A stretch of 64,000 nucleotides of DNA from Clusia tigrina (GCA_920105625.2 OV050030.1:98892152-98956151), one strand, 5' to 3'. Positions 22,246 through 36,621 are shown, counted from the first letter of the stretch. Translations and numbers: made by a program. The notes: generated from the letters alone by a model not told the origin.

Positions 22246-25200
22246 TTAAGTTTTATAAATTTTGGTTCTTCTTTGTGCCTTAAACTTTTGTAGTTCTTTA
22301 TAAACCCTGTTTCTTTTTTTCCTTTGTAATTCAATATTGCGGTTCAGTTTTTGAATAGTCTGCTTTTTCCTACTTTCTATTCTTCTTCTGATAAGTTCAT
22401 GATCTATTGTTCCATTTATTATGTCAAATGGAGTACATTTGATAGTGCTGTGAACTGTGTTATTGTAAAATGTTATGGCTTTCGTCATTTGGGTAACTAT
22501 TGGGAGTGTTTCTTCGAGATTAAGCGTCCTAATTTTTTCCGTTAAAGTATTATTTAGGCGTTCAATATCCGAATTTCCTGTATGACTATTTGGTTTTGTG
22601 GCATGAAATTCGATTCTTTCTTGTGTTAAGAAATCTTTTACATTTTTGGAATTGAATTCGTTATCAAAGACAAATTTTTTAATAGGCCCTTTTATTGCTA
22701 AAAATTCATTTATTTTACTTATAATGGTCTGATTATTTCTATCAGGTAGATGAAAACAGACAGCATGTTTTGAGAATTTGTCAATGAAAATTATGAATGA
22801 TTGCTTACTATTAACATAAGTATCCACATGGACAATTTCATTTAGTGTGGTTTGTGATTGGATTGCGGTCATATTTTCCTCCGGAACATATGTCGCAATT
22901 GTTAATAATTTCATGTAATTTAGTTTTGAATTGTGGGTGATAAACTTTATGTTTTATACCCTCATACTTTGGCATAATTCCTGCATGACCTACTTCGTGT
23001 TTATGGAAAAGTGATATCTGTTTATTTAGTTAATCTTCATCTAGAATATCCTTAGCAATATAATTACATTTCACAAAAGATATCCTTTTTGCACTTGGGT
23101 ATGTATCCAATAAAATTCGTTGTAATTTATGGAATTGATGATCATTGCGCTCAGAAAATATCGCAACTTTTTTCTTATCAATATGTCTTCGGACATTTTT
23201 AGAATAAAGGTCTTGTTTATCGATAAAAATTATTTGTTATTGAAAATAGTTGTCATCTCAACTTCCTTACTTTCTACTAAAATTAATTGGATCTTAAAAC
23301 GGTTTACAATTGTGTCGAGAATAGGGAAATGGTCGTTAAAGTTCTCAGCTTGTGAATGCACAGTTTCGCCCTCTGCTGGTTCGCCATGGTTATTAATGCT
23401 TACAATTTCGTTTGAGTTTTATTCTTGAGAATGGTCAGTTTGAACTGCCATGTCAGCTGCTGACTGCTCCTCATGCTCTCCAACATTTAAATTTTTAATC
23501 ATAAGCATTTCGTTTAAGGTGATTCCCAAATTGTCGAAATCTAGTGCGTTAGTTTTTAGAATTTGATTTGATTCTATTGGTTTTTTAGGACTGTTAGGTT
23601 CACGGTGTATAACTGCCCTTGTTGTAATTTTTTCAGGTTTTCCTTCATCTTCAGAAAAGGGTACTGAATCGTTTTTGAGCTACTAGTTTCGATTCTGTTT
23701 ATTTCGCAAGTATCGCAATTGATTCGGCTTAGAAAATCAGCTATTTTATTTTCTTTGCCTTTAATATAGTCGATTTTTGCATCATATTCCCCTAACTGTA
23801 CTAACCATCGTTGCAGTCTTGGGTTTATGTCTTTGCCTGAATTCTTTGCTTGCAACCACTTAAGTGGTTGATGATCCGTTTGCAGATCGAACTCTCTTCC
23901 AAAAATATAAGGCCTATAGTACTTCACTCCCCAAACTATCGCCAATAATTCCTTTTCGATGGTGGAGGAATTTTGTTCATGGTTGTTTAAAGTTCGCGAC
24001 GCAAGCGAAATTGGATGGCCTTCTTGGGATAAAACTGCACCAATTGCAAAATTGTTGGCGTCGGTAGTAAGCTTAAACGTTTATTGAAGTTGGGGTACCT
24101 CAGAATAGGAGGATATGTTAGAATGTCCTTCAGTTTCTCAAAAGCAACTATGTAGTTTGGGTCTCTTATGTTGACCTTTGCATTTTTTTTTTTTAAATAC
24201 GTTACCATAGGATATGCTATTTTGGAATAGTCTTTAATAAATTTTCTGTAGAAACCTGTGATGCCTAAAAATGATTTAATTTGCTTTTGTGTTGTCGGGA
24301 GCTTCAATTTTAGAATCACCACAACCTTGTTTGGGTTTGGCCTTATACCTTCAGGTGTAAGTACATGCCCTAAAAATTCAGTTTCTTTTTTTAAGAAATT
24401 GCATTTGTTAATTCCCACTTCCCTTAGTTTTTGAAAAATTTTTCTCATGTTCTCTATATGCTCGGATAACGATGTGCTACATATCAAGATGTCGTCCAAA
24501 TAGACCACACATATTTTATTTATGTAATTACGAAGCACGGAATTTATGAGTCTCTGGAAGGTTGACGGGGCGTTCTTAAGCCCAAATGGCATTCTTATAA
24601 ATTGATAATACCCAAAAGGGGTGGAAAAAGCGGTTTTTTCCATATCATTTTTTTTTCATCAAGATCTGGTGGAATCCTTTAGCAAGATCAATAGAAGAAA
24701 AATATTGAGCTTTGCCTAACTTGTCGAGGATTCCATCCATATTAGGAATTTGGAATTTATCGTTTATAGTGATTTCATTCAATTTTCTATAATCGACCAC
24801 AACTCGCCATTTTTGAACGCCGGAATTGTTTATCTTCTTTGGCCCTACCCACAAAGGACTATTATACGGTGAATTGCTTTCTTTAATTATGTTTTGTTTC
24901 AACATTTCTCTTACTTGTTTTTGAATTTCTTGTTCGTGTATTTGTGGTACTCGGTAAATTTTGGAATATATAGGTTGGTCCGTCGTAGTTATTATTTTGT
25001 GTCTAATTTCCTGGGTGGCGGAGAGTTTATCTCCTTCTTTATAAAATAATTCATTAAATTCTCGTAAAAAAATTTTAATCAATTGGCTTTCTTCAGAGTT
25101 TAAATGCTCTATATCTAAATTTTGCATATCGCTGTATTCAAGTGCACATATTTCCTGGCTATTGTATGGTGTGAAACTTCCAAAATGTAGGGTATTTTCT

Positions 25201-25414
25201 AAAATGGTAATTAAATTTTTCTCTGTATCAATCTTAGCTTTAAGAGGGATGAGAAAAGTTTGACCTATTATAGCGGAATAATTTATGTTATCAAAATCAA
25301 TCACCTTCCCTTGTGTGGGGAATGAATTTTCTAAAAAATTTGGTTTTATTATGCTGGTATTAGATCCGGTATCTATGAGACATTTTACTTTCTTATTGCC
25401 AATTGTAAGGGTTA
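22246..25414 (-). pseudogene. pol: errantivirus pol, left copy
   Basis: It runs from protease (near 25390), through RT (24645-25304 and 23987-24643 in different frames) and RNase H (23574-23945), to integrase (22246-22914). RT shows KWRVVVDYRKLNE, FSSIDLAKGFHQI and VVYLDDILI. Integrase shows VHVDTYV, FDNEF and DIERLNN. Private lesions are a deletion of about 132 bp near 25315 between protease and RT, a base change in frame at 24644, and loss of four residues near 24408. More degraded than the right copy. Confidence 0.85.
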
Positions 25415-26631
25415 TTATGGGTAATCTGCAGGAGGAGGCATTGTGAAAAAATTTACATCTTCCTTTTCGTGCAAATTGCCGATATCCATAGGTTCGGGTT
25501 GTTGGTTAGAAAAACTTGTTTGTCGGGTTTGTCTACTATTTTGATAAGAATTTCGGTTTTGATAATTCGAATTTCGAGTTTGACTTGAATTGTTAAAATT
25601 CGAGTTTCGATTTTGGAAAAAGTTTGAGTTGTATTTCTGTCGTGGCTCGTTTTTTCTGTTCAAGTCTTCAGTTTGATTATAGTTATTAAAGTTTTGTTGT
25701 TGTGGAGGGTTCGACCTCTGTTGCCAGTCGTTATTTTGGTTGAACTTTGCTCTTTGATTGAAGTTGTTAAAACTTTTTTTTGAGGGGATTGATAGTTATT
25801 ACTTGTTCGTTTTTCAAAATGGGAGTGGTTTTTATTAAAAAATTTTTTATGGTCATAAGAAATCGCCCTATTGTCGTCTAATAACTTTAAATTTGTATAT
25901 GTTACTATTATTTCATTTAGGCTTTCATTTTCATTAATACTCGTATGTGCTCTAATCGGTCCGTCAATTTTTTCTAGTAATATATCTACCAGGTCCCTAT
26001 CTACATTCTCTACTCTATAGATACCAGGTTTTAACGGATCAGATAAATATAAGTCATTAATATCAAATTTACAATTTTCAAAAATATTAAATAGTTCTCT
26101 TAAATTTCTTACTTTCACCGTCCGACAAAGATTGAAAATTTCCCCATAGGTTCTCCTTGGATTAGATGTTTGAAGAATTTTCGTCTTCATTTCTTCCCAA
26201 GAAGCACCGCTTGGCAGTTCCCTCACCCTTCGACCAGCGTCGCCCTGAATTTTTTCATCTGCCACAATTCGGAGGCAAAACTGCACTAAATTCCCGTTCG
26301 TTCCGTATAGTGACAGACTAGCATCCACAGCGTTTATAAATGACCTTGGGCTGTGGTTTTCCGAAAGAGGTATCAAGCGCCGAAATTTTTCGATGACATC
26401 CTTTGCGGTCATGTTGAATTGATATCCTTCTTGTTGGTAAATTACTGGTTGAGCGGCTGTTAGATTATTTTGGGTATGTTGTTGTTGCTGCTGCTGTATT
26501 TCTATGATTTCCTGTTGCTGCCTAATTTTGATTTCCTGCTGTCGAATTATCGCCTCGAGTTCTGCCACTGGCTCTGCCATTTTGCTTTGGTTAAGTGGGC
26601 GATTTAAATCAAAAGCTTTGTTGCGGTTCAT
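25415..26631 (-). pseudogene. gag: errantivirus gag, left copy
   Basis: 25660-26631 encodes the capsid part with a Gln-rich coiled stretch near the N terminus, and 25415-25663 the Asn/Arg/Gln-rich C terminus, in another frame. The shift lies at an A-run near 25780 and is shared by both arms. No CCHC knuckle is present, which is normal for the 17.6/297/tom-type group. Confidence 0.8.
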
Positions 26632-26840
26632 GAGTTAAAGTCCACGATTTTCTAGTTTTATTCAGCTTCACTTTTTTTTTTTTTAAATTGTTTATCAAAA
26701 TGCTAGCTATATTTTTATTTAGCTTAACTTTTTCTTTTTTTTTTAATTTGTTTATCAACCGAGTTTATTAATTGCACTGTTTGTTTCACTTTTAGATTCG
26801 ATTATTTATATCTTTTGATATTAACTCCGCCGACTGCGCC

Positions 26841-27229
26841 AATTAGGTTTTTAATGTCTTTTGACAAGAAAAATAAAACACTATTCTTTAGAATATTTAA
26901 CGTTTATTTATTTTGTTGCAAATTTTACGACTTTAACAGTTGTCGTGAATCTTAAGACTAACTTAAAATATCTTAAGCTACCTCGTTCCTCAATTCTAAA
27001 ATGCCTAGATATGCTTTATCAGCAAAAATGTCAGGTGCATAAAACATATACTACAATGAGTTTGTGTGAGAAATATGCTTTATCAGCGAAAATGAAAGGT
27101 GCATAAAGTATACACTAAATTAATTGTGTGGGAAAATATTTTCAGCGTTTCCGTTGAAAATATTTTTCTGGGGAAATAATAAATGATTTTAGCGGAAAAA
27201 AGGTATTGGGATGCGTCTGGAACGTAACT
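26841..27229 (-). repeat. errantivirus 5' LTR, left copy (389 bp)
   Basis: Mirror of 39803-40191. It is followed inward by the GGCGCAGTCGGCGG primer-binding-site-like sequence (26826-26840). The stretch 26632-26825 is an AT-rich leader with no gene. Confidence 0.9.
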
Positions 27230-28180
27230 CGCATGATCCGCTTGGCATACATCAAAGACCGCCTCCAAAGTTTGGAACCATTTCGAGAGGAACTCCTCCA
27301 TCGCCACCCAAGTCGGTATATCCGCATGATCTGCAAAGGACTGCTCCCAAAGAGAAATGGTCCTCTCCGGCAACCTAGTGGAACTCTAGTATATAAAAAT
27401 TGGATCCCAACTGCCTACATCTACCGACAGCTCCTGCAGCGCCATAATGCAGTTGCTAACCCGCTGCAGCCTTTTTAGCTCCGACCCACTTTCTTTACCT
27501 ATGGTACGCATCGTAAATAAGAACTTCAGCTGACAATTAATAAGCTTGCGCCGATTATCGTACCGGACAGTAAGCCTCGCCCACGCCTGATCAAAACGGC
27601 TATTGGTCAATTGGCTTTGGTCCACGATTTCTCGCGCCTCCCCTAGTCTTTGCTCTTAAGTGGTACAGCCGCTCGATGTTAGATAGACGAGCGTTCCGAA
27701 GGAATAGCGCCGTGAACATATCACGGAAGGTGATCCACTTGGAGTACTCCCCCCCGAAAATCTCAATATCACAGGGAGGCACCGGGATACTATGTGATTG
27801 AGAAGACAGCTCAGCAGACGCCTCGGAAGGCACCGCTGGAAGGACGGTCAGGGATTGCATTAGACCACTGATCCGAGCATGACCCTGTTTATACATGGCA
27901 AAACTTGCTGTGAATCGTTGCCGTATGGACTCTTTAATGGCTGTGCGTTTTTCATCTAAATTCGCCTGCCAGAGGTCCAATTCAGTCAGATCAAGGCGAA
28001 GATATTCAAGGTGGACGAGTTTCGCTCGAACTCAGTAACAAACGCGGTCAGGCTATCAGCCGCGTCTATCAGCGGAGTAAGCATAGTCGCAGACCGTTTG
28101 ACCTGAGAACGCAGCTCAATGATGGCAAAACGCAAGCAGAACACGGGAAAACACTACAAGTTCACGCCGATACACCCAGT
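27230..28180 (-). pseudogene. BEL/Pao gag, left copy, 5' part
   Basis: Mirror of 38830-39802. 27600-27980 and 27386-27625 carry the DUF1759-type capsid region (CDIEIFGGEYSKWITFRDMF, then FDQAWARLTVRYDNRRKL). 27230-27373 continues to the errantivirus insertion point. A 33-bp deletion near 27967 removes residues present in the right copy. Confidence 0.85.
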
Positions 28181-28185
28181 TACCC

Positions 28186-29242
28186 AAATAGATGTGTACA
28201 CAGTTGACCCGCTGACGTGACTGGTATAACACCCGCCTTATTATCACTGAAAAGTCCACCCAACGTAATAGACAGTCCCCAGTAGGAATGGACTACGCGA
28301 AGTCAAGGCAGTGACGACAGCTATGAGCAACTACACTCGAAAAATTGAAGTAGAACCCCAACCTGAAATACCCAATGCAGCGCTATGAGCTGCAGTATGT
28401 GACCCGTACCTTGCGTCACTCGTGGGTACACCGGTACAGGGTAATATAAAAGAGAAAAAAAAGAAAAAGTTTGCAGCGTTGTGAGCTGCGAAAACTGTGA
28501 TGTACGGAGATCGAAGAGTATACGTATTTTGCAGCGTAGTAATATGGGGATGTTCAAGCACCGGCACACGGTTTGCTGTAAAAAGGCGTCGGCAGCGCTG
28601 TGAGCTGCGGACTGCGAACCTAATTACACCGCGTTACCATTACCACGTTAACAGTTGTTGACCCGTTAGTACGGAAAACCACCGGCAACGGCGTAAGTTA
28701 CCGGTTCACCAACAAAGGTACGCACGTAACAGTGAAGGCAGTTGGCACCGCAGAATGCTGCAGACCCTCACGCATACGTAGAATCAAAAGCAAAATGCTC
28801 CTAGTACTTATTTGGTAGACTATATTGCTTCGTCGTGGCGATATGCGCACGCAATATGAAAAACCGAACAGCTGACCCACAAGAGTTGTGAGTGTGACAC
28901 CCGCCTTAAATCGTACCAACGAACAAAGAAACTCGCGAAACTAGGGCACCGAATGCGCAACGGAATAGCGGAATAGCGGCACTGGTAATAGCATGCACAA
29001 GCGAAAAGTAGAATAGAAAGAGCTTGATCGACGGTTCGACTGAAACTGAAACTTATTTCGTCAATGGCTCTCCTGCTTCGCCTGCGCCTTCGTTCTCACC
29101 ACAGCGAAAAGATGGCTGCGGCCTGCTGTACGACCTGGCGGGACCCAATGAGGGGAATCCTCTCCGCACTGAGTCCCCCTCAGAATCTCATGGTGACTGT
29201 GAGCAGGCAGCAGCCACCGTCAGGAGGGCTCCGGCGCGAACA
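28186..29242 (-). repeat. BEL LTR, short form, left arm
   Basis: On the minus strand it begins TGTTCGCGCC (29242) and runs to ACACATCTATTT at 28186, just before the TGGTAACTGGG-like primer site. About 680 bp of the long form is missing. It contains GCAGCTCAnARCGCTGC motifs. Confidence 0.75.
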
Positions 29243-30110
29243 GCTGTGTTAAATTGACCTGCTCTTATTAGCATTTTTACATCTTCTGATCTCGTATGTG
29301 TTTTTATGGCCTTGACCACATACTTCGCTGAGTGTGTTTTTGTGACCTGTGGTGTCATACCATAAGCTAATGTATGCACTTTCGACTTGTTGTGCAAGTG
29401 ATTCAATTTCCCATGCATGATCTATATCACTTTTATTTTGTTCTTTGACACCTAGTAGGCTAGTTGCAATATTTAGCAAAGATTCGCGTTTCACACATGA
29501 AGTTAGAGTGCTTTTGATTGCTTCAATAGTTTGCTCGTTTGTTAGCAATCTACTCGCTGTTTGCGAGAGTTTTGCTTTAATTATAGAGATAGTGCTAAAT
29601 CTTCATTATCTTCCTTGATTGAGTTTAGCAAATTTTCTACTTTCCCATCAAATTCAGGCAATAGTTTTGTTGCTATTGTGATGAATTCAATTGGTGTCAT
29701 TTTGCCTATTTTTTGTTGTTCGTCCGTTTCAATATCGGATTCTCCGTTATCTGTTAATTCTGGTCATTTAATATCTATAAATTTTATAATATCTCTAGGG
29801 ATTGTGTTGGATATGAGCAGTTTATTAAACAATGCTTCTAGCCTTGCTTTTAGTGTTATAAAGAATTCATCAAATTCTTCTTTATGGGGAATGCTGTTCT
29901 ACTGCTGGGTAAACTGTTCTACCTAGCTCAGATATGGAGTTGTGTAAATAAATTAGTGTACTCAAATGTTTTATCTTGGTGCCTTATGATGGCACCTGAC
30001 TTTTATTTAAACATTTATACGTTTTATCTGTCTTTAGCTGTTGGTGGTTCTGATGTTAATTTTACTGTTGCCGTTGATGTTGATGATGTTGATTTAAATT
30101 ATACATATAC
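29243..30110 (-). pseudogene. 412-like gag fragment, copy 2
   Basis: Mirror of 36866-37753 with shared lesions. Here a stretch of about 33-36 bp around the KIVNALDVLN codons (near 29630) is missing compared with the other copies. BEL LTR abuts it at 29242. Confidence 0.7.
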
Positions 30111-30119
30111 ATAGAGATG

Positions 30120-30151
<32 letters not shown>

Positions 30152-30278
30152 AATATCCATATGCATATAAAAATACATATACATGTACACACACATATAC
30201 ATATATACATTTAAACATATACATACATACATATAACATATCCGTGTATATATACATATATATACATATACATACACA

Positions 30279-30342
<64 letters not shown>

Positions 30343-30359
30343 GTGTATGCTTCTGTGTT
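30111..30359. repeat. microsatellite block between duplicated units (left)
   Basis: TATG/ACATAT repeats, an A-run (30281-30297) and (TA)n, ending in CTTCTGTGTT where the next BEL LTR starts. Confidence 0.9.
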
Positions 30360-32098
30360 AAAATAGATGTGTACACAGTTGACCCGCTGACGTGACTGAT
30401 ATAACACCCGCCTTATTATCACTGAAAAGTCCACCCAACGTAATAGACAGTCCCCAGTAGGAATGGACTACGCGAAGTCAAGGCAGTGACGACAGCTATG
30501 AGCAACTACACTCGAAAAATTGAAGTAGAACCCCAACCTGAAATACCCAATGCAGCGCTATGAGCTGCAGTATGTGACCCGGACCTTGCGTCACTCGTGG
30601 GTACACCGGTACAGGGTAATATAAAAGACAAAAAAAAGAAAAAGTTTGCAGCGTTGTGAGCTGCGAAAACTGTGATGTACGGAGATCGAAGAGTATACGT
30701 ATTTTGCAGCGTAGTAATATGGGGATGTTCAAGCACCGGCACACGGTTTGCTGTAAAAAGGCGTCGGCAGCGCTGTGAGCTGCGGACTGCGAACCTAATT
30801 ACACCGCACTTGTGTCGATCGAAAATGTCGATCATCCACCACGTTAACAGTTGTTGACCCGTTAGTACGGAAAACCACCGGCAACGGCGTAAGTTACCGG
30901 TTCACCAACAAAGGTACGAACGTAACAGTGAAGGCAGTTGGCAGCGCAGTATGCTGCAGACCCTCACGCATACGTAGAATCAAAAGCAAAATGCTCCTAG
31001 TACTTATTTGGTAGACTATATTGCTTCGTCGTGGCGATATGCGCACGCAATATGAAAAACCGAACAGCTGACCCACAAGAGTTGTGAGTGTGACACCCGC
31101 CTTAAATCGTACCAACGAACAAAGAAACTCGCGAAACTAGGGCACCGAATGCGCAACGGAATAGCGGAATAGCGGCACTGGCAATAGCATGCACAAGCGA
31201 AAGGTACCAATTGCGGCAGTGAAAAAACCTGCGCACAAGCAGCTGTACACGGCTTATGGTAATCGGCATCGGCAGCGCTTTGAGCTGCAGTCTGCGAACC
31301 GATTTACGCAGTGGCCGTGCTGAGAATTTATTTTTAAAAAATGCAAATTCCAGTACCTACTGCTGCGCAGGAATTTACACAAACACACACGCACACGAGT
31401 GACGATACGAAAATGGACCGTTTACCGTAACGACCGTAACGACCGTACCCAACCGCAAATTACGCGATAGAAAAATCAAAAATAGATATGCAATATTGCA
31501 ATTATACAACAATGGTTTAATAATATATTAAATTAAATAAAAAATAAATATTAAACACTTACCGGACGCAGGTGATATCCGGCTCGAAGGACAATGTTTC
31601 TTATTGGGACGAGGTTGGAGCTAGAATCCATTGTTTGATTGTCAATTTTCGCTGATAAAGCCAAATCTTTGCCCTCACGGAAATGGTACGGACAGGAAAT
31701 ATAAATAATTCACTCTTTAGGCAGACAAATAATACGAAATGTTTGACTGCGGTTGGTTGATTATTATTATTGAAAGAAAAATGCACTATACAAGGATGTT
31801 TAAACTTGAGAACAGGCTTGATTATTATTATTGAAAGAAAAAATGCACTATACAAGAATGTTTAAACTTGAGAACAGGCTTGATCGACGGTTCGACTGAA
31901 ACTGAAACTTATTTCGTCAATGGCTCTCCTGCTTCGCCTGCGCCTTCGTTCTCACCACAGCGAAAAGATGGCTGCGGCCTGCTGTACGACCTGGCGGGAC
32001 CCAATGAGGGGAATCCTCTCCGCACTGAGTCCCCCTCAGAATCTCATGGTGACTGTGAGCAGGCAGCAGCCACCGTCAGGAGGGCTCCGGCGCGAACA
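30360..32098 (-). repeat. BEL LTR, long form, left arm (about 1.74 kb)
   Basis: Mirror of 34883-36621. It includes the extra segment 31205-31870 absent from the short form, with two tandem 64-bp units near 31755-31885 and the GCTTTATCAGCGAAAAT sequence near 31645. It is flanked by microsatellite on one side and 412-like gag on the other. Confidence 0.75.
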
Positions 32099-32984
32099 GC
32101 TGTGTTAAATTGACCTGCTCTTATTAGCATTTTTACATCTTCTGATCTCGTATGTGTTGTTATGGCCTTGACCACATACTTCGCTGAGTGTGTTTTTGCG
32201 ACCTGTGGTGTCATACCATAAGCTAATGTATGCACTTTCGACTTGTTGTGCAAGTGATTCAATTTCCCATGCATGATCTATATCACTTTTATTTTGTTCT
32301 TTGACACCTAGTAGGCTAGTTGCAATATTTAGCAAAGATTCGCGTTTCACACATGAAGTTAGAGTGCTTTTGATTGCTTCAATAGTTTGCTCGTTTGTTA
32401 GCAATCTACTCGCTGTCTGCGAGAGTTTTGCTTTAATTATAGAGATAGTGCTAAATCTTCATTATCTTCCTTGATTGAGTTTAGCACGTCTAAAGCATTA
32501 ACGATTTTGCTTAAATTTTCTACTTTCCCATCAAATTCAGGCAATAGTTTTGTTGCTATTGTGATGAATTCAATTGGTGTCATTTTGCCTATTTTTTGTT
32601 GTTCGTCCGTTTCAATATCGGATTCTCCGTTATCTGTTAATTCTGGTCATTTAATATCTATAAATTTTATAATATCTCTAGGGATTGTGTTGGATATGAG
32701 CAGTTTATTAAACAATGCTTCTAGCCTTGCTTTTAGTGTTATAAAGAATTCATCAAATTCTTCTTTATGGGGAATGCTGTTCTACTGCTGGGTAAACTGT
32801 TCTACCTAGCTCAGATATGGAGTTGTGTAAATAAATTAGTGTACTCAAATGTTTTATCTTGGTGCCTTATGATGGCACCTGACTTTTATTTAAACATTTA
32901 TACGTTTTATCTGTCTTTAGCTGTTGGTGGTTCTGATGTTAATTTTACTGTTGCCGTTGATGTTGATGATGTTGATTTAAATTA

Positions 32985-32990
<6 letters not shown>
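32099..32990 (-). pseudogene. 412-like gag fragment, copy 3
   Basis: Mirror of 33995-34882, with the same TGA and frameshifts as the other copies, so all descend from one dead gag. Confidence 0.75.
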
Positions 32991-33994
<1,004 letters not shown>

Positions 33995-34005
<11 letters not shown>

Positions 34006-34882
34006 TCAACATCATCAACATCAACGGCAACAGTAAAATTAACATCAGAACCACCAACAGCTAAAGACAGATAAAACGTATAAATGTTTAAATAAAAGTC
34101 AGGTGCCATCATAAGGCACCAAGATAAAACATTTGAGTACACTAATTTATTTACACAACTCCATATCTGAGCTAGGTAGAACAGTTTACCCAGCAGTAGA
34201 ACAGCATTCCCCATAAAGAAGAATTTGATGAATTCTTTATAACACTAAAAGCAAGGCTAGAAGCATTGTTTAATAAACTGCTCATATCCAACACAATCCC
34301 TAGAGATATTATAACATTTATAGATATTAAATGACCAGAATTAACAGATAACGGAGAATCCGATATTGAAACGGACGAACAACAAAAAATAGGCAAAATG
34401 ACACCAATTGAATTCATCACAATAGCAACAAAACTATTGCCTGAATTTGATGGGAAAGTAGAAAATTTAAGCAAAATCGTTAATGCTTTAGACGTGCTAA
34501 ACTCAATCAAGGAAGATAATGAAGATTTAGCACTATCTCTATAATTAAAGCAAAACTCTCGCAGACAGCGAGTAGATTGCTAACAAACGAGCAAACTATT
34601 GAAGCAATCAAAAGCACTCTAACTTCATGTGTGAAACGCGAATCTTTGCTAAATATTGCAACTAGCCTACTAGGTGTCAAAGAACAAAATAAAAGTGATA
34701 TAGATCATGCATGGGAAATTGAATCACTTGCACAACAAGTCGAAAGTGCATACATTAGCTTATGGTATGACACCACAGGTCGCAAAAACACACTCAGCGA
34801 AGTATGTGGTCAAGGCCATAACAACACATACGAGATCAGAAGATGTAAAAATGCTAATAAGAGCAGGTCAATTTAACACAGC
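33995..34882 (+). pseudogene. 412-like gag fragment, copy 4
   Basis: Gag of a 412/mdg1-like gypsy element. Frame pieces are FDEFFITLKARLEALFN, TGA at 34332, MTPIEFITIATKLLPEFDGK (from 34399), then after a shift near 34542 LLTNEQTIEAIKSTLTSCVKR (part of 34577-34876). After another shift it gives MLIRAGQFNTA, where the BEL LTR starts (34883). The upstream 34000-34200 is AT-rich with no clear frame. Confidence 0.7.
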
Positions 34883-36621
34883 TGTTCGCGCCGGAGCCCT
34901 CCTGACGGTGGCTGCTGCCTGCTCACAGTCACCATGAGATTCTGAGGGGGACTCAGTGCGGAGAGGATTCCCCTCATTGGGTCCCGCCAGGTCGTACAGC
35001 AGGCCGCAGCCATCTTTTCGCTGTGGTGAGAACGAAGGCGCAGGCGAAGCAGGAGAGCCATTGACGAAATAAGTTTCAGTTTCAGTCGAACCGTCGATCA
35101 AGCCTGTTCTCAAGTTTAAACATTCTTGTATAGTGCATTTTTTCTTTCAATAATAATAATCAAGCCTGTTCTCAAGTTTAAACATCCTTGTATAGTGCAT
35201 TTTTCTTTCAATAATAATAATCAACCAACCGCAGTCAAACATTTCGTATTATTTGTCTGCCTAAAGAGTGAATTATTTATATTTCCTGTCCGTACCATTT
35301 CCGTGAGGGCAAAGATTTGGCTTTATCAGCGAAAATTGACAATCAAACAATGGATTCTAGCTCCAACCTCGTCCCAATAAGAAACATTGTCCTTCGAGCC
35401 GGATATCACCTGCGTCCGGTAAGTGTTTAATATTTATTTTTTATTTAATTTAATATATTATTAAACCATTGTTGTATAATTGCAATATTGCATATCTATT
35501 TTTGATTTTTCTATCGCGTAATTTGCGGTTGGGTACGGTCGTTACGGTCGTTACGGTAAACGGTCCATTTTCGTATCGTCACTCGTGTGCGTGTGTGTTT
35601 GTGTAAATTCCTGCGCAGCAGTAGGTACTGGAATTTGCATTTTTTAAAAATAAATTCTCAGCACGGCCACTGCGTAAATCGGTTCGCAGACTGCAGCTCA
35701 AAGCGCTGCCGATGCCGATTACCATAAGCCGTGTACAGCTGCTTGTGCGCAGGTTTTTTCACTGCCGCAATTGGTACCTTTCGCTTGTGCATGCTATTGC
35801 CAGTGCCGCTATTCCGCTATTCCATTGCGCATTCGGTGCCCTAGTTTCGCGAGTTTCTTTGTTCGTTGGTACGATTTAAGGCGGGTGTCACACTCACAAC
35901 TCTTGTGGGTCAGCTGTTCGGTTTTTCATATTGCGTGCGCATATCGCCACGACGAAGCAATATAGTCTACCAAATAAGTACTAGGAGCATTTTGCTTTTG
36001 ATTCTACGTATGCGTGAGGGCCTGCAGCATACTGCGCTGCCAACTGCCTTCACTGTTACGTTCGTACCTTTGTTGGTGAACCGGTAACTTACGCCGTTGC
36101 CGGTGGTTTTCCGTACTAACGGGTCAACAACTGTTAACGTGGTGGATGATCGACATTTTCGATCGACACAAGTGCGGTGTAATTAGGTTCGCAGTCCGCA
36201 GCTCACAGCGCTGCCGACGCCTTTTTACAGCAAACCGTGTGCCGGTGCTTGAACATCCCCATATTACTACGCTGCAAAATACGTATACTCTTCGATCTCC
36301 GTACATCACAGTTTTCGCAGCTCACAACGCTGCAAACTTTTTCTTTTTTTTGTCTTTTATATTACCCTGTACCGGTGTACCCACGAGTGACGCAAGGTCC
36401 GGGTCACATACTGCAGCTCATAGCGCTGCATTGGGTATTTCAGGTTGGGGTTCTACTTCAATTTTTCGAGTGTAGTTGCTCATAGCTGTCGTCACTGCCT
36501 TGACTTCGCGTAGTCCATTCCTACTGGGGACTGTCTATTACGTTGGGTGGACTTTTCAGTGATAATAAGGCGGGTGTTATATCAGTCACGTCAGCGGGTC
36601 AACTGTGTACACATCTATTTT
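34883..36621 (+). repeat. BEL LTR, long form, right arm
   Basis: It begins TGTTCGCGCC and runs to ACACATCTATTTT at about 36621, where microsatellite begins. The first 458 bp match the BEL 3' LTR at 63007-63424. It contains two tandem 64-bp units (35098-35225), the 17-mer at 35320-35336, and four 17-bp GCAGCTCAnARCGCTGC motifs (35693, 36198, 36317, 36413). The exact 3' end of the LTR is uncertain. Confidence 0.7.

Larger units (their letters stand above)
20155..27229 (-). mobile_element. errantivirus (env-bearing gypsy), left copy
   Basis: An insect endogenous retrovirus-like element with LTRs at 20155-20550 (3') and 26841-27229 (5') and gag, pol and env between. It is inserted in BEL gag with flanks CGCG and CGCA (TGCG on the other strand), matching the right-arm flanks. 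It is 131 bp shorter than the right copy because of a deletion in pol near 25315. All three genes are broken. Confidence 0.9.

Noticed and set aside
28321..28919. Small frames within the BEL LTRs (for example near 28331-28567, 30506-30835, 36146-36475)
   Set aside because: They repeat in each LTR copy only because the LTR repeats, have no family motifs, and overlap LTR regulatory sequence.
29000..29260. Plus-strand frame rich in Ser/Pro near the gag-LTR boundary (also 31868-32113, 34868-35113)
   Set aside because: It is antisense to the TGTTCGCG end of the BEL LTR and occurs in every LTR copy. It is a shadow frame.
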